Source of the DNA: an uncultured Bacteroidota bacterium
GTDB lineage: Bacteria; Bacteroidota; Bacteroidia; Flavobacteriales; BACL11
Direction of reading: 5' to 3'
Assembly (NCBI GenBank): GCA_902627575.1
Contig: CACOJQ010000012.1
Coordinates: 1 to 37,324 of the forward strand
DNA: 37,324 nucleotides
Below, one piece after another: positions 9,001 through 17,606 of this stretch. The position numbers were made by a program, and so were the translations under genes. Positions within the stretch are counted from its first letter, which is position 1; each line of letters begins with the position of its first letter. Below the pieces are notes generated by a model, which did not search any database, had not been told where the DNA came from, and saw nothing but the letters and a program-made list of their open reading frames with translations.

Positions 9001-10248
9001 ATGAAAACTATTATTAAAAATATATCTCAAATTATACAAACTGAAAGAAAAAACACTCTTTTCGTATATGGAAAAAATATGCAAAAATTAAATGTTATTA
9101 ATGATGGTTTTATTGAAATATCTAATGGAATAATTACTAATTTTGGTAACATGAGTAATTGGAATGGAATTGAGGATTGGAACAATATTAAAATTATCGA
9201 TGCAGAAGGGGGTAGTGTATTTCCATCATACTGTGACAGTCATACTCATCTAGTATTTGCAGAAACAAGAGAAAAGGAGTTTGTAGATAGAATTAAAGGG
9301 CTTTCGTATCAACAAATAGCAAAACAAGGTGGAGGAATACTAAATTCAGCTAGAAAATTGGAGAAACTATCAGAAGAAGAACTTTATGATAAAGCCAAAA
9401 AAAACATAAACAAAATTATTGAAACAGGTACTGGCGCTGTAGAAATTAAAAGTGGATATGGTTTGTCAACAGACTCAGAAATAAAAATGCTTAGAGTTAT
9501 TAAAAAGTTAAAACAAACATCTGACATTACAATTAAATCTACCTTTTTAGGAGCACATGCAATTCCTGAAAAATATGAGTCAAATAGAAACCAGTATATC
9601 AATTTAATAATAAATGAAATGCTTCCAATAATCGCAGATGAAAATCTCGCTGACTTTATTGACGTATTTTGTGAAAAAAATTATTTTACCGTTGAAGAAA
9701 CAATAAAAATATTAAATGCTGGTAAAAAATATAAATTGCAAGCAAAAACTCATGTTAATCAATTCAATGCCATCGGGGGTGTAAAAGCCTCTGTTGATTC
9801 TGGTGCTTTGTCTGTAGACCACTTAGAGATTTTAATGAAAGAAGACATTATCTCATTAAAAGAAAGTAAATGCATGCCTACTGCATTACCGTCATGCTCT
9901 TTCTTTTTAGGACTACCATATAGTCCTGTTAGAGAGTTAATTAATAACAGCTTACCTGTTGCAATTGCTAGTGATTATAATCCAGGTTCATCACCTAGTG
10001 GAAATATGAACTTTATACTTTCATTAGCATGCATAAAGTTAAAAATGACACCTGAAGAAGCTATAAACGCAGCAACAATCAATTCAGCGTATGCCATGGG
10101 AGTTGAAAAAGACTTAGGCAGCATTGATATCGGTAAGAGAGCTAACCTTTTCATAACAAAAGAAATACCAAATTACGATTACTTACCCTATAGTTTCGGT
10201 GAAAACTTAATCAGAACTAAAATACTAAACGGGAAAGTTCAAAAATAA
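9001..10248 (+). CDS. hutI: Imidazolonepropionase
   Basis: HutI hydrolyses 4-imidazolone-5-propanoate to N-formimino-glutamate, the third step of histidine breakdown. The 415-residue amidohydrolase has all metal positions: H81-T-H83 in CDSHTHLVF, H186 in FLGAHAIPE, H251 in KTHVNQFNAIGG, and D325 in IASDYNPGSSPSGN. The substrate-binding SGYGLSTDSE at 151-160 and the family's C-terminal ATINSAYAMG and GSIDIGKRANL are also present. Length is typical. No hutH, hutU or hutG is in the window, so the pathway is split. The stop falls 1 bp from the stop of the convergent small gene, leaving no room for a dedicated terminator. Confidence 0.96.
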   Translation: MKTIIKNISQIIQTERKNTLFVYGKNMQKLNVINDGFIEISNGIITNFGNMSNWNGIEDWNNIKIIDAEGGSVFPSYCDSHTHLVFAETREKEFVDRIKGLSYQQIAKQGGGILNSARKLEKLSEEELYDKAKKNINKIIETGTGAVEIKSGYGLSTDSEIKMLRVIKKLKQTSDITIKSTFLGAHAIPEKYESNRNQYINLIINEMLPIIADENLADFIDVFCEKNYFTVEETIKILNAGKKYKLQAKTHVNQFNAIGGVKASVDSGALSVDHLEILMKEDIISLKESKCMPTALPSCSFFLGLPYSPVRELINNSLPVAIASDYNPGSSPSGNMNFILSLACIKLKMTPEEAINAATINSAYAMGVEKDLGSIDIGKRANLFITKEIPNYDYLPYSFGENLIRTKILNGKVQK

Positions 10249-10249
10249 T

Positions 10250-10636
10250 CTATCTCTTTTGTCTTTTCATATAGTAGAAAAACTCCTTGTTGTTCTGACC
10301 TGAAGAAATTACATTAGCACTAATAAATTCCCAACCAAATTTAGTAGATGCGTTCAATGCATGTCCCATAGTACGATATTGTTTTGAAAGTAAAGCTTCG
10401 TCTACTTTCAAACTTCCGTAATCAAATATAATTTTTAACCTTTCCTCCCCTCTTATATCAACAGCAATTTTGTTAGTTGAATTACTTTGAGAATCATTAA
10501 TAGTGAAACCCCTAATAATCATATACTCATGAGAAATATTTTCAAATGTATCTTGATTTTTATTTTTATTGTTTTTTTGAGCAAAAGATAAAAAGGGAAT
10601 TAGACTGATACAGGTAATTAAAATTAATTTATTCAT
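10250..10636 (-). CDS. Small exported protein of unknown function
   Basis: The 128-residue protein starts with a signal peptide (MNKLILITCISLIPFLSFAQ, cleavage after FAQ). A Lys/Asn-rich linker (KNNKNKNQ) and a compact domain of about 90 residues follow. The C-terminal part (ASTKFGWEFISANVI, then EFFYYMKRQ) resembles the 'GWE... YYLKR' pattern of DUF4177-type domains, but this is resemblance only. It is 37 bp downstream of the SPFH gene on the same strand and probably cotranscribed. No function is claimed. Confidence 0.75.
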   Translation of the reverse strand: MNKLILITCISLIPFLSFAQKNNKNKNQDTFENISHEYMIIRGFTINDSQSNSTNKIAVDIRGEERLKIIFDYGSLKVDEALLSKQYRTMGHALNASTKFGWEFISANVISSGQNNKEFFYYMKRQKR

Positions 10637-10673
10637 ATTTAAAATTTTATAAATGAACGAAATTTATTTATTA

Positions 10674-11495
10674 TTATTGTCCTAATATAATAGGAAGATC
10701 ATCGCTACCATTTCCAATTACTATAACTTTTGAATTATTTGACTTTGAAATTTCTTGAGTTGCCTCAACTCCTTTCCATTTTAATAATTTTTCTGTTATA
10801 GTTTTAGTTACAATACTTTGAAAATCTGCAATCCCTTGAGCTTCTATCCGCTTTCTTTCAGCCTCTTTTTCCTCTTTTTCCAACTTGTATTTATATTCTA
10901 GAGCTTCCTGCTCCTGAACTAATTTCTTTTCAATACCTGCTCTTAATTTTTGAGGCAATGTTATGTCTTTGATAAGTATTGCATCGAGAAAAATAAACTT
11001 TTGGTCTAAAGAAGCAGATGCAATACTGTAAATTTCTTCTTCGATAGCTTTTATTCCTTTAACTGCAGAATATAACTCTTCCGCTTCGTAATTTCCTATA
11101 ACCTCTCTTGTAATAGATCGTATTTCTGGTTTTATAATACTTTCCAAATATTCTCTTCCAATTTCATCATGTAAATAACCTATTTTTTCAGGAATCGGAT
11201 TATATCTAAATGATAGATCAACTCTAATTGGAAGACCATCAACTGACAAAACTTCCATAATCTCAGCAGTAGATTGAAATTTAACGTTATAAACTTCTAA
11301 TCTATTCCAAGGAGCTATGATATTTAAACCTTGATTGTATATTTTGTCTTTGTCTAAACCACCAGATAAAGTAAAAAATTGCACTGCTTTTTCACCTGGC
11401 TTAATATTGTAAAACATTTTTGATCCAAAAAAAAGAAAGAAAATTAAAATTGCACCACCAATAAGTATTGGTTTAGGTATTCCTTGGTTTTCCAT
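10674..11495 (-). CDS. Prohibitin/SPFH-domain membrane protein
   Basis: The 273-residue protein has one N-terminal membrane helix at about 8-28 (KPILIGGAILIFFLFFGSKM). An SPFH domain follows (IKPGEKAVQFFTLSG, NIIAPWNRLEVYNVK, STAEIMEVLSVDGLPIRVDL). A charged coiled coil spans about 195-225 (KLVQEQEALEYKYKLEKEEK). These are the hallmarks of the prohibitin/HflC family, which forms rings on membranes and often holds proteases or organises lipid domains. The end (VIVIGNGSDDLPIILG) is common in Bacteroidota prohibitins. No partner protease is nearby. The start ATG lies 37 bp after a -7-like box inside a perfect palindrome. A small secreted protein follows. Confidence 0.9.
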   Translation of the reverse strand: MENQGIPKPILIGGAILIFFLFFGSKMFYNIKPGEKAVQFFTLSGGLDKDKIYNQGLNIIAPWNRLEVYNVKFQSTAEIMEVLSVDGLPIRVDLSFRYNPIPEKIGYLHDEIGREYLESIIKPEIRSITREVIGNYEAEELYSAVKGIKAIEEEIYSIASASLDQKFIFLDAILIKDITLPQKLRAGIEKKLVQEQEALEYKYKLEKEEKEAERKRIEAQGIADFQSIVTKTITEKLLKWKGVEATQEISKSNNSKVIVIGNGSDDLPIILGQ

Positions 11496-11524
11496 ATTTG
11501 TTAAATTTAAATTATACTTGTTTT

Positions 11525-11548
11525 ATATTTTGCAAATATGCAAAATAT
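11525..11548. promoter_or_regulatory. 24-bp perfect inverted repeat upstream of the SPFH gene
   Basis: ATATTTTGCA and TGCAAAATAT form exact 10-bp arms around AATA. The minus-strand sequence CATATTTG at 11540-11533 lies in its centre and matches the -7 consensus at 7 of 8 positions. The repeat could therefore be an operator over the promoter. The site lacks a following U-run, so it is a poor terminator for the gene ending at 11576. Confidence 0.45.
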
Positions 11549-11575
11549 TTGTGTAGTTTAGATAACAATTAAACA

Positions 11576-13582
11576 TTAAATTACACCATTAATCTTTCTC
11601 AAAAACCACTCAAAAGAAACAATAGACAATATCAAATAAAGTAAATATTGTGAATCGATTAAATCATGAATTTCTTGTTTATAATAAACAATATTCTGTG
11701 GGGCTTTGGTAGATATAGCTTTATTAATTTTTTCAATTTCGTTAGGATAAAAAACATCACCTGAACTTAAATTTGATATTTTATAAAGAGTCTCATGATT
11801 TGTATTGGGACCAATTTGCTCTCTATTGACCTCTAATATTTCAAAACTACCTTTTTTTGAAAATTTAGAATTTTTAACATTTACAATAAAATTATATTTA
11901 TTGACAGGTAAAACACCTAAGTTAACTAAATATGCATTTTCATTTTTTGAAAACTGGAATTCATATCTTGTGTCATCTTCATCAAAAATTTGGATACTGA
12001 CATCATCGGTATTAATTAATTCAAATATATCGTTAAATAAATAAGCATTAAAAACTACTTCTTCGTTTTGATTAAACTGACTCTTATAGTCAAGACGAAA
12101 CTTACTTTTGTTGTTGCTCATTACTAAAAATTGTGTAAGTTTGACAAAAAGCTCATTAAATGCTTCATTATTTTTATTTTTTTTATAATCAAAAATCCTC
12201 CATTTCCACCAATTATTTGCATTGATAAATGAGATTTTTCTGCTCGTATTTTGAAAAAAAATAATTGGTTTAGTGGAAACTAAATTATTATCTTTTTGAG
12301 TTAAAAATAAATCATATTTAGCTGAAAAATTATATGAACCATTTGATGTAAAAAGTGGTGGAGCATCATTAATTAGGTCGATTAAATTTTTAGAAATTGA
12401 AAATTTACTAAAACTTGTATTATAGTCCGCATTAACTAAGTCAACGTTTGCAATTGAATTAGTAGTAGCCCCAATATTTAATTGATCAAAATGATTTTTT
12501 TTAACATCAAAAATAATTAAAGGCACAGTTAAGTTTAATACATAATTTGGTATTACTTCACAGCCAAATAAAACAATTAAATCATATTCATTTAGTCGAC
12601 TAGCTTCAGCGATGTCAGAAACGTCAATTATTTCTATTGAATTATTTTTTACAGATGAGAGTGCAGATTTAAACGCAGAAATATCAGGATTAACATTTTC
12701 TTTTAAAATTAAAATTTTATTCTTATTATCAAAAACATCAATATTTAACATATAATTATTATTTAAAACATTTTTTTCTTCATTTAATGTTTCAATTTTT
12801 ATTGAATAAGAATTAATACCTAACTCATTTGCAGGAAGATAAATATTGTGAGTTTGATAATTATCTCCAGCCAAAAATTGTATTGTTTTTTCAAATAAAA
12901 TTTCCTCTTCTAGAGTTATTATTAATTTCTTGTACTGTTTTTTTAATAGATTGGATGCTAAAGAAATTTCTACAGGAAAATTATTACCTAAAAAAGCAAC
13001 TTCATTATTTAGTACGTTATCAATTCTAATATCTTCATAAAAATTTGTATCACCCAAAGCAATACTATAAATTGGAAAATCATAATTTATGTATTCAGGG
13101 TTTAATCCTGTATTATAACAACCATCAGAAGCCAATACTAAAGCAGTAATATTTTTATTTTCAAATTGTGTTTTTATTGATGAAAAAAAACTTGAATAAT
13201 TTGTATTTAAACCGTCAAAATTTTTGTCAATGTTCGGATATACATCATCAGAGAAAGAAAAGAAATAAACATCAAATTCGTTAAGTAAACCACCTAAAGA
13301 TTTTAATTTTTTAGTAACATCTTGTTTTACAGATTCAGAATTATCTTTTGCAATAATTACTACAGGTTTTTCTTTAAAACTTATTTCCGAATTATATTTT
13401 GGATTTAATAATAAAATTAGTGTAATAGCAATAAATATAAAACGAAAAAAAAACAAAAATCTGATTATACTTGATGACCTAATATTTTTCTCATATCTGT
13501 AGAGAGCAAAAGCATAGAAGAATGCTGCAGTTAAGCAAACTAATAAATAATAAATTGGAAAATCAAAAGCTAATTTATGCAT
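11576..13582 (-). CDS. VWA-domain membrane protein
   Basis: The 668-residue protein starts with two membrane helices at about 9-28 and 40-60. A von Willebrand A-type domain follows with a complete MIDAS: D80-N-S82-E-S84 in IIAKDNSES, and D153 in LVLASDGCYNTG. Beta-rich domains occupy about 180-600, and a final membrane helix lies at about 642-662 (LLYLILSIVSFEWFLRK). This layout (N-terminal helices, VWA, large extracytoplasmic region, C-terminal helix) recalls BatA-type and 'N-terminal double-transmembrane' proteins of Bacteroidota, but the family is not assigned. It starts 4 bp after the fabG stop and is surely cotranscribed. A structural or metal-dependent binding role at the membrane is inferred. 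Confidence 0.8.
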   Translation of the reverse strand: MHKLAFDFPIYYLLVCLTAAFFYAFALYRYEKNIRSSSIIRFLFFFRFIFIAITLILLLNPKYNSEISFKEKPVVIIAKDNSESVKQDVTKKLKSLGGLLNEFDVYFFSFSDDVYPNIDKNFDGLNTNYSSFFSSIKTQFENKNITALVLASDGCYNTGLNPEYINYDFPIYSIALGDTNFYEDIRIDNVLNNEVAFLGNNFPVEISLASNLLKKQYKKLIITLEEEILFEKTIQFLAGDNYQTHNIYLPANELGINSYSIKIETLNEEKNVLNNNYMLNIDVFDNKNKILILKENVNPDISAFKSALSSVKNNSIEIIDVSDIAEASRLNEYDLIVLFGCEVIPNYVLNLTVPLIIFDVKKNHFDQLNIGATTNSIANVDLVNADYNTSFSKFSISKNLIDLINDAPPLFTSNGSYNFSAKYDLFLTQKDNNLVSTKPIIFFQNTSRKISFINANNWWKWRIFDYKKNKNNEAFNELFVKLTQFLVMSNNKSKFRLDYKSQFNQNEEVVFNAYLFNDIFELINTDDVSIQIFDEDDTRYEFQFSKNENAYLVNLGVLPVNKYNFIVNVKNSKFSKKGSFEILEVNREQIGPNTNHETLYKISNLSSGDVFYPNEIEKINKAISTKAPQNIVYYKQEIHDLIDSQYLLYLILSIVSFEWFLRKINGVI

Positions 13583-13586
13583 TAAA

Positions 13587-14336
13587 TTAAGTTAGCATGC
13601 CCCCACAAACGTTTATTACTTGGCCCGTAACGTATGATGATAAATCCGAGGCTAAAAACAATGAAGTATTAGCAACGTCATCAACACTACCTCCTCTTTG
13701 TAGAGGTATTTGACTACTCCACTGCTGAACAGTTTCTAGTGGCAGAGCTTGTGTCATTTCTGTTTCGATAAAGCCTGGAGCAATAGCATTACATCTTATA
13801 TTTCTAGATCCAAGTTCTAATGCTATAGATTTAGTAAATCCAATTATTGCTGCTTTTGATGCAGAATAATTAGATTGACCAGCATTACCTTTAACACCTA
13901 CTACTGAACTCATATTGATAATTGATCCGTTTCTTGATTTTAGCATTGGCTTTAACACTGCTTTAGTGAGATTAAAAACAGATTTCATATTTACACTCAT
14001 AACTCTATCAAAATCTTCTTCTGACATACGCATAAGTAAATTATCTTTGGTAATTCCGGCATTATTTACTAATACATCAATACTTTCAAACTCTTTCAAA
14101 ACATCATCAGCTAATTTATGTGCTGCATCAAAACTTGATGCGTCAGATTTAAAAGCCTTAACTTTGGTGCCATATTTTTGTAATTCTTGCTCTAACTTTC
14201 TGACTTCTTCCTCAGACGAAATATGCGTAAATGCAATATTAGCACCCTGCTGAGCAAACAAGTTAGCAATTCTTTTACCAATACCCCTTGATGCTCCAGT
14301 AATTATTATATTTTTCGATTTTAGTAATTGACTCAT
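13587..14336 (-). CDS. fabG: 3-oxoacyl-ACP reductase FabG
   Basis: FabG reduces 3-oxoacyl-ACP to 3-hydroxyacyl-ACP with NADPH in fatty acid elongation. The 249-residue short-chain dehydrogenase has TGASRGIG at 13-20, NNAG at 91-94, and the catalytic tetrad N116, S144 (NMSSVVG), Y157 and K161 (NYSASKA). The N-terminal part of the C-terminal loop APGFIETEM and the ending SSYVTGQVINVCGGM fit FabG better than other SDRs. It is transcribed from its own promoter at 14400-14428, just beyond the dnaK terminator, and is coupled to the VWA gene. No other fatty-acid gene is adjacent. A related SDR role cannot be fully excluded. Confidence 0.92.
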   Translation of the reverse strand: MSQLLKSKNIIITGASRGIGKRIANLFAQQGANIAFTHISSEEEVRKLEQELQKYGTKVKAFKSDASSFDAAHKLADDVLKEFESIDVLVNNAGITKDNLLMRMSEEDFDRVMSVNMKSVFNLTKAVLKPMLKSRNGSIINMSSVVGVKGNAGQSNYSASKAAIIGFTKSIALELGSRNIRCNAIAPGFIETEMTQALPLETVQQWSSQIPLQRGGSVDDVANTSLFLASDLSSYVTGQVINVCGGMLT

Positions 14337-14399
14337 TATTTATTTATTAAATTGATTTTAAAATTGTAATTTCTAAAAAATTATTTTTTGTATCAGCTT

Positions 14400-14428
14400 C
14401 AAAGTTAATTTTTTTTTTTTCAAACAAA
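14400..14428 (-). promoter_or_regulatory. fabG promoter with -33 and -7 elements
   Basis: On the minus strand, TTTG (14428-14425) is separated by 17 bp from TAACTTTG (14407-14400). This matches the Bacteroidota arrangement TTTG-N17-23-TAnnTTTG. It ends 63 bp before the fabG ATG and is the most complete promoter I see in the window. Confidence 0.6.
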
Positions 14429-14442
14429 CATCCAATAAACAT

Positions 14443-14473
14443 AAAAAAAAGGCCTTTCAAATTTGAAAGGCCT
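14443..14473 (-). terminator. Rho-independent terminator of dnaK
   Basis: A perfect palindrome at 14450-14473 (AGGCCTTTCAAA and its complement) gives a strong hairpin. An A-run at 14443-14450 follows it, so a U-run is made on the minus-strand RNA. It starts 20 bp after the dnaK stop and separates dnaK from fabG. Confidence 0.88.
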
Positions 14474-14492
14474 ACAACAAAGAATTATAAAA

Positions 14493-16397
14493 TTATTTAT
14501 CTTCTTTTACTTCTTCAAATTCAACATCAGTCACATCATCACTATCACCAGATGAAGGTTCTTGGTTTTGTGAATTTGCATTGTCTTGAGATTGTTGTGT
14601 TGCTTTATACATTTCTTCAGATGCCGCTTTCCAAGCCTCATTAATTTTTTGCATGGCATTATCAATTGAAGACAAATCTTTGCTTTCATGAGCTGATTTA
14701 AGTGTAACTAAAGCATCTTCAATAGGTTTCTTTTTTTCATCAGACAATTTATCTCCAAACTCCTTTAGTTGTTTTTCTGTCTGAAAAATCATTGCATCAG
14801 CACTATTGATTTTATCTACTGTATCCTTTGCTTTTTTATCAGCATCAGAGTTAGCTTCAGCCTCCTTTTTCATTTTATCGATTTCTTCTTCAGATAATCC
14901 AGAAGAAGCTTCTATTTTAATATTTTGCTCCTTTCCTGTTGCTTTATCTTTTGCAGAAACATTTAATATTCCATTTGCATCGATATCAAAAGTCACTTCA
15001 ATCTGTGGAACACCTCTAGGGGCAGGTGGAATATCAGAAAGCTGGAAACGACCAATTGATTTATTATCATTAGCCATAGGACGTTCACCCTGAAGCACAT
15101 GAATATCTACGGCAGGCTGATTGTCAGCAGCAGTAGAAAAAACTTCTGATTTTTTTGTTGGGATAGTCGTATTAGCATCTATAAGTTTAGTCATAACACT
15201 TCCCATTGTTTCAATACCTAGTGAAAGTGGAGTAACATCAAGTAATAAGACATCTGTAACATCTCCAGTTAAAACACCTCCTTGAATTGCAGCTCCTACA
15301 GCAACAACTTCATCAGGGTTTACCCCTTTCGAAGGAGCTTTACCGAAAAACTTTTCGACTACAGTTTGAATAGCAGGTATTCTTGTAGACCCACCCACAA
15401 GTATAACCTCATCAATATCTGAGGTGCTTAATCCAGCATCCTCTACTGCTTTTTTACATGGTGTTATTGTTGCTTGAATCAATTTATCAGCTAATTGTTC
15501 AAATTGTGATCTAGTTAATGTTCTAACTAAGTGCTTTGGGCCAGATGCTGTGGCTGTAACATATGGTAAATTAATTTCTGTTTGAGAAGAGGATGACAAC
15601 TCAACTTTAGCCTTTTCTGCAGCTTCTTTTAATCTTTGTAAAGCCATTGGATCATCTCTTAAATCCATTTTTTCATCTTTTTTAAACTCTTCAGCAAGCC
15701 AATCGATAATTACTTGATCAAAATCATCACCTCCTAAATGTGTATCACCATTTGTTGACTTTACTTCAAAAACACCATCTCCAAGATCTAGTATAGAAAT
15801 ATCAAAAGTTCCTCCACCTAAATCGAAAACTGCAATTGTTTTATCTTCTGTAGACTTATCAAGCCCATAGGCTAATGCAGCAGCTGTTGGTTCGTTAATA
15901 ATTCTTTCAACTTTTAAACCAGCTATTTCTCCTGCCTCTTTGGTTGCCTGTCTTTGGGCATCATTAAAATATGCAGGAACAGTAACTACAGCCTGACTAA
16001 CAGTAGTTCCTAAATAATCCTCTGCAGTTTTTTTCATCTTTTGTAAGACCATAGCAGATATTTCCTGAGGAGTGTAAAGCCTTCCATCAATGTCAACTCT
16101 TGGTGTATTATTATCCCCCTTTACAACCTTGTATGAGACATTTTTAATTTCTTTAGACATAGCAGAGAAACTTTCTCCCATAAATCTCTTAATAGATGCA
16201 ATAGTTTTTGTTGGGTTTGTTATAGCTTGGCGCTTTGCACTATCTCCAACTTTACGTTCTCCCCCATCAATAAATGCAACAATTGATGGTGTTGTACGTG
16301 TTCCTTCAGCATTAGGAATAACAACAGGCTCATTTCCTTCCATTACAGAAACACATGAATTTGTTGTACCTAAGTCAATTCCAATAATTTTACTCAT
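14493..16397 (-). CDS. dnaK: Molecular chaperone DnaK (Hsp70)
   Basis: DnaK binds exposed hydrophobic segments of proteins under ATP control. The 634-residue length is normal. The nucleotide domain starts with [17 protein letters not shown] at 4-20, and also shows [40 protein letters not shown] and [11 protein letters not shown]. The linker [15 protein letters not shown] leads to the substrate domain. The lid ends in an acidic tail closing with EEVKEDK, near the EEVD-type end of bacterial DnaKs. It stands alone: no grpE or dnaJ is adjacent. A strong terminator follows. Upstream there is no CIRCE element, but two copies of a 12-bp repeat at 16476-16537 may be its heat-shock control. Confidence 0.98.
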   Translation of the reverse strand: MSKIIGIDLGTTNSCVSVMEGNEPVVIPNAEGTRTTPSIVAFIDGGERKVGDSAKRQAITNPTKTIASIKRFMGESFSAMSKEIKNVSYKVVKGDNNTPRVDIDGRLYTPQEISAMVLQKMKKTAEDYLGTTVSQAVVTVPAYFNDAQRQATKEAGEIAGLKVERIINEPTAAALAYGLDKSTEDKTIAVFDLGGGTFDISILDLGDGVFEVKSTNGDTHLGGDDFDQVIIDWLAEEFKKDEKMDLRDDPMALQRLKEAAEKAKVELSSSSQTEINLPYVTATASGPKHLVRTLTRSQFEQLADKLIQATITPCKKAVEDAGLSTSDIDEVILVGGSTRIPAIQTVVEKFFGKAPSKGVNPDEVVAVGAAIQGGVLTGDVTDVLLLDVTPLSLGIETMGSVMTKLIDANTTIPTKKSEVFSTAADNQPAVDIHVLQGERPMANDNKSIGRFQLSDIPPAPRGVPQIEVTFDIDANGILNVSAKDKATGKEQNIKIEASSGLSEEEIDKMKKEAEANSDADKKAKDTVDKINSADAMIFQTEKQLKEFGDKLSDEKKKPIEDALVTLKSAHESKDLSSIDNAMQKINEAWKAASEEMYKATQQSQDNANSQNQEPSSGDSDDVTDVEFEEVKEDK

Positions 16398-16475
16398 TTT
16401 TTTTCTTTTTAGTTTTAAAATTGTTTACAATTTGAATTCATTGCAATAAGCATACCATGCACATAAATCAAAATA

Positions 16476-16494
16476 AACTGCCAAAAATTCAGTT
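16476..16494 (-). promoter_or_regulatory. Inverted/direct repeat A upstream of dnaK
   Basis: AACTG-N9-CAGTT is an inverted repeat about 79 bp before the dnaK start. On the minus strand it contains TTTTTGGCAGTT, which matches 11 of 12 bases of copy B. A -7-like TTATTTTG adjoins it downstream at 16476-16469. The role is inferred. Confidence 0.4.
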
Positions 16495-16518
16495 TTGTGG
16501 TGGAAAATTTATAAAAAT

Positions 16519-16537
16519 AACTGACAAAAAGTCGTTT
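16519..16537 (-). promoter_or_regulatory. Repeat B upstream of dnaK
   Basis: The minus strand has TTTTTGTCAGTT, a second copy of the 12-mer of repeat A, with its start 43 bp away. That is about four DNA turns, so both copies face the same side. Its second half-site is degenerate (GTCG). It abuts the stop of the neighbouring lipoprotein gene. Confidence 0.35.
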
Positions 16538-16539
16538 TT

Positions 16540-17553
16540 TTATTCAAAACTTCTATTTAACTCATTGATGAGATAATTTCTTGAGTCAGTTGTTAATCCT
16601 ATGTTATATTCTGTGTAAGTATATCTAGATGAAAAAAGACCTATCCCATTATCAATGTTTGAATATTGTGGTCTATGCTGAACAATTCCTGTAATTGGCT
16701 CATTTACTTTAATATATGTATTCAGTTCTGGTGTACCAACTGTCATAATAATATCTATTGATAAAAATCTTCTTACAACATTTTCGTTTTCCTCAATATT
16801 TTGTTGTAAAAAATTAAAAAACTTACTTCCTTCAATTGTTGAAGTCATGACACCTCCTGTAAATTCTTCTAATGGTTGACTAAATAAAAGACTTTTATTT
16901 GTTAAATTGTTACCGTCATCTTCATTGTAATTAAATTTTAAATCCAGTTGATATATTTCCCCATTAGTAACTTTATTCCACTCCATAGTTTTAGAAAGAA
17001 ATTTTAATGTATCGGGTTGACTAGGGTTATAAAAGCCAAAAAGAAAAGCATTAGAATTAAAATTATTAAAACTAAAACTGTTAATTATGTTTGTGTTTGA
17101 ATTAATTAAATTTTGTGTATTAACATTTTTTATATGTAGAGAATATTTGCTATTACCATTTAAAAAATTGTTATTAATAAAATAATAAATTATATTTTCA
17201 TTAGAAGGAAATATGCCCTCTTCCTTTACTAAAACTGTGTCAACTAAATAAATAGAATCAACAGGCTCATTGTCTATTGTTTTATATACTTTAACTTCCA
17301 AATCACTCGGTAAGTAGTTAGTAGACTCAGAATTTTGAGCCATAATCAATGCATTATTTTCACCTAAAAATGCTTTATTAATTTTCACATATTGTGTGTC
17401 TTTACTTTTATCTAATAATGCATATACGACGATTATTTCCTTATCTTCAGCATTAACATCAAAATCAGTATCACAACATTTAAATAAAATAATAATAAGA
17501 CTAAATAAACTAAAAATTTTAAAAATCTTTTTCACGTTTGCAAAGTTATCCAT
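16540..17553 (-). CDS. DUF4249-like outer-membrane lipoprotein
   Basis: The 337-residue protein has an N-terminal hydrophobic segment (IFKIFSLFSLIIILFKCCD). Cysteines at its end may act as the lipidation site, although the lipobox (LFKC) is atypical. The body is beta-rich with features of DUF4249: an early IIVVYALLDKSKDTQYVKI strand (read here without flanks), a LSLHIKN-type strand, and the characteristic late motif YSNIDNGIGLFSSRY. DUF4249 proteins are found beside TonB-dependent receptors, but none is nearby here. Function unknown. The first ATG (17553) is used. Its upstream region is shared with the divergent gene at 17607, and no clear minus-strand -7 box is seen. The stop is followed closely by the dnaK regulatory repeats. 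Confidence 0.7.
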   Translation of the reverse strand: MDNFANVKKIFKIFSLFSLIIILFKCCDTDFDVNAEDKEIIVVYALLDKSKDTQYVKINKAFLGENNALIMAQNSESTNYLPSDLEVKVYKTIDNEPVDSIYLVDTVLVKEEGIFPSNENIIYYFINNNFLNGNSKYSLHIKNVNTQNLINSNTNIINSFSFNNFNSNAFLFGFYNPSQPDTLKFLSKTMEWNKVTNGEIYQLDLKFNYNEDDGNNLTNKSLLFSQPLEEFTGGVMTSTIEGSKFFNFLQQNIEENENVVRRFLSIDIIMTVGTPELNTYIKVNEPITGIVQHRPQYSNIDNGIGLFSSRYTYTEYNIGLTTDSRNYLINELNRSFE

Positions 17554-17580
17554 TTAAATTATATTTATGTACATTATTTG

Positions 17581-17588
17581 TAAATTTG
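17581..17588 (+). promoter_or_regulatory. -7 box of the LamG-coil-SPOR/panB operon
   Basis: TAAATTTG matches TAnnTTTG exactly and ends 18 bp before ATG 17607. It excludes a TTG start at 17538. Confidence 0.55.
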
Positions 17589-17606
17589 CCCAATAAATAT
17601 AAAATT

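Noticed and set aside
13915..14253. 112-codon plus-strand frame over fabG
   Set aside because: It is the complement of conserved FabG sequence, with no own domain or promoter.
14806..16449. Antisense frames over dnaK (95 and 119 codons)
   Set aside because: They are complements of conserved DnaK segments, a known artefact. The second has no promoter or start support.
16398..16475. CIRCE element (HrcA site) before dnaK
   Set aside because: I looked for TTAGCACTC-type arms and found none. The GCAT-ATGC dyad near 16450 is too short to support a call.
17538..17606. TTG extension of the LamG-coil-SPOR protein
   Set aside because: The -7 box at 17581-17588 falls inside it, and the signal peptide begins at ATG 17607.
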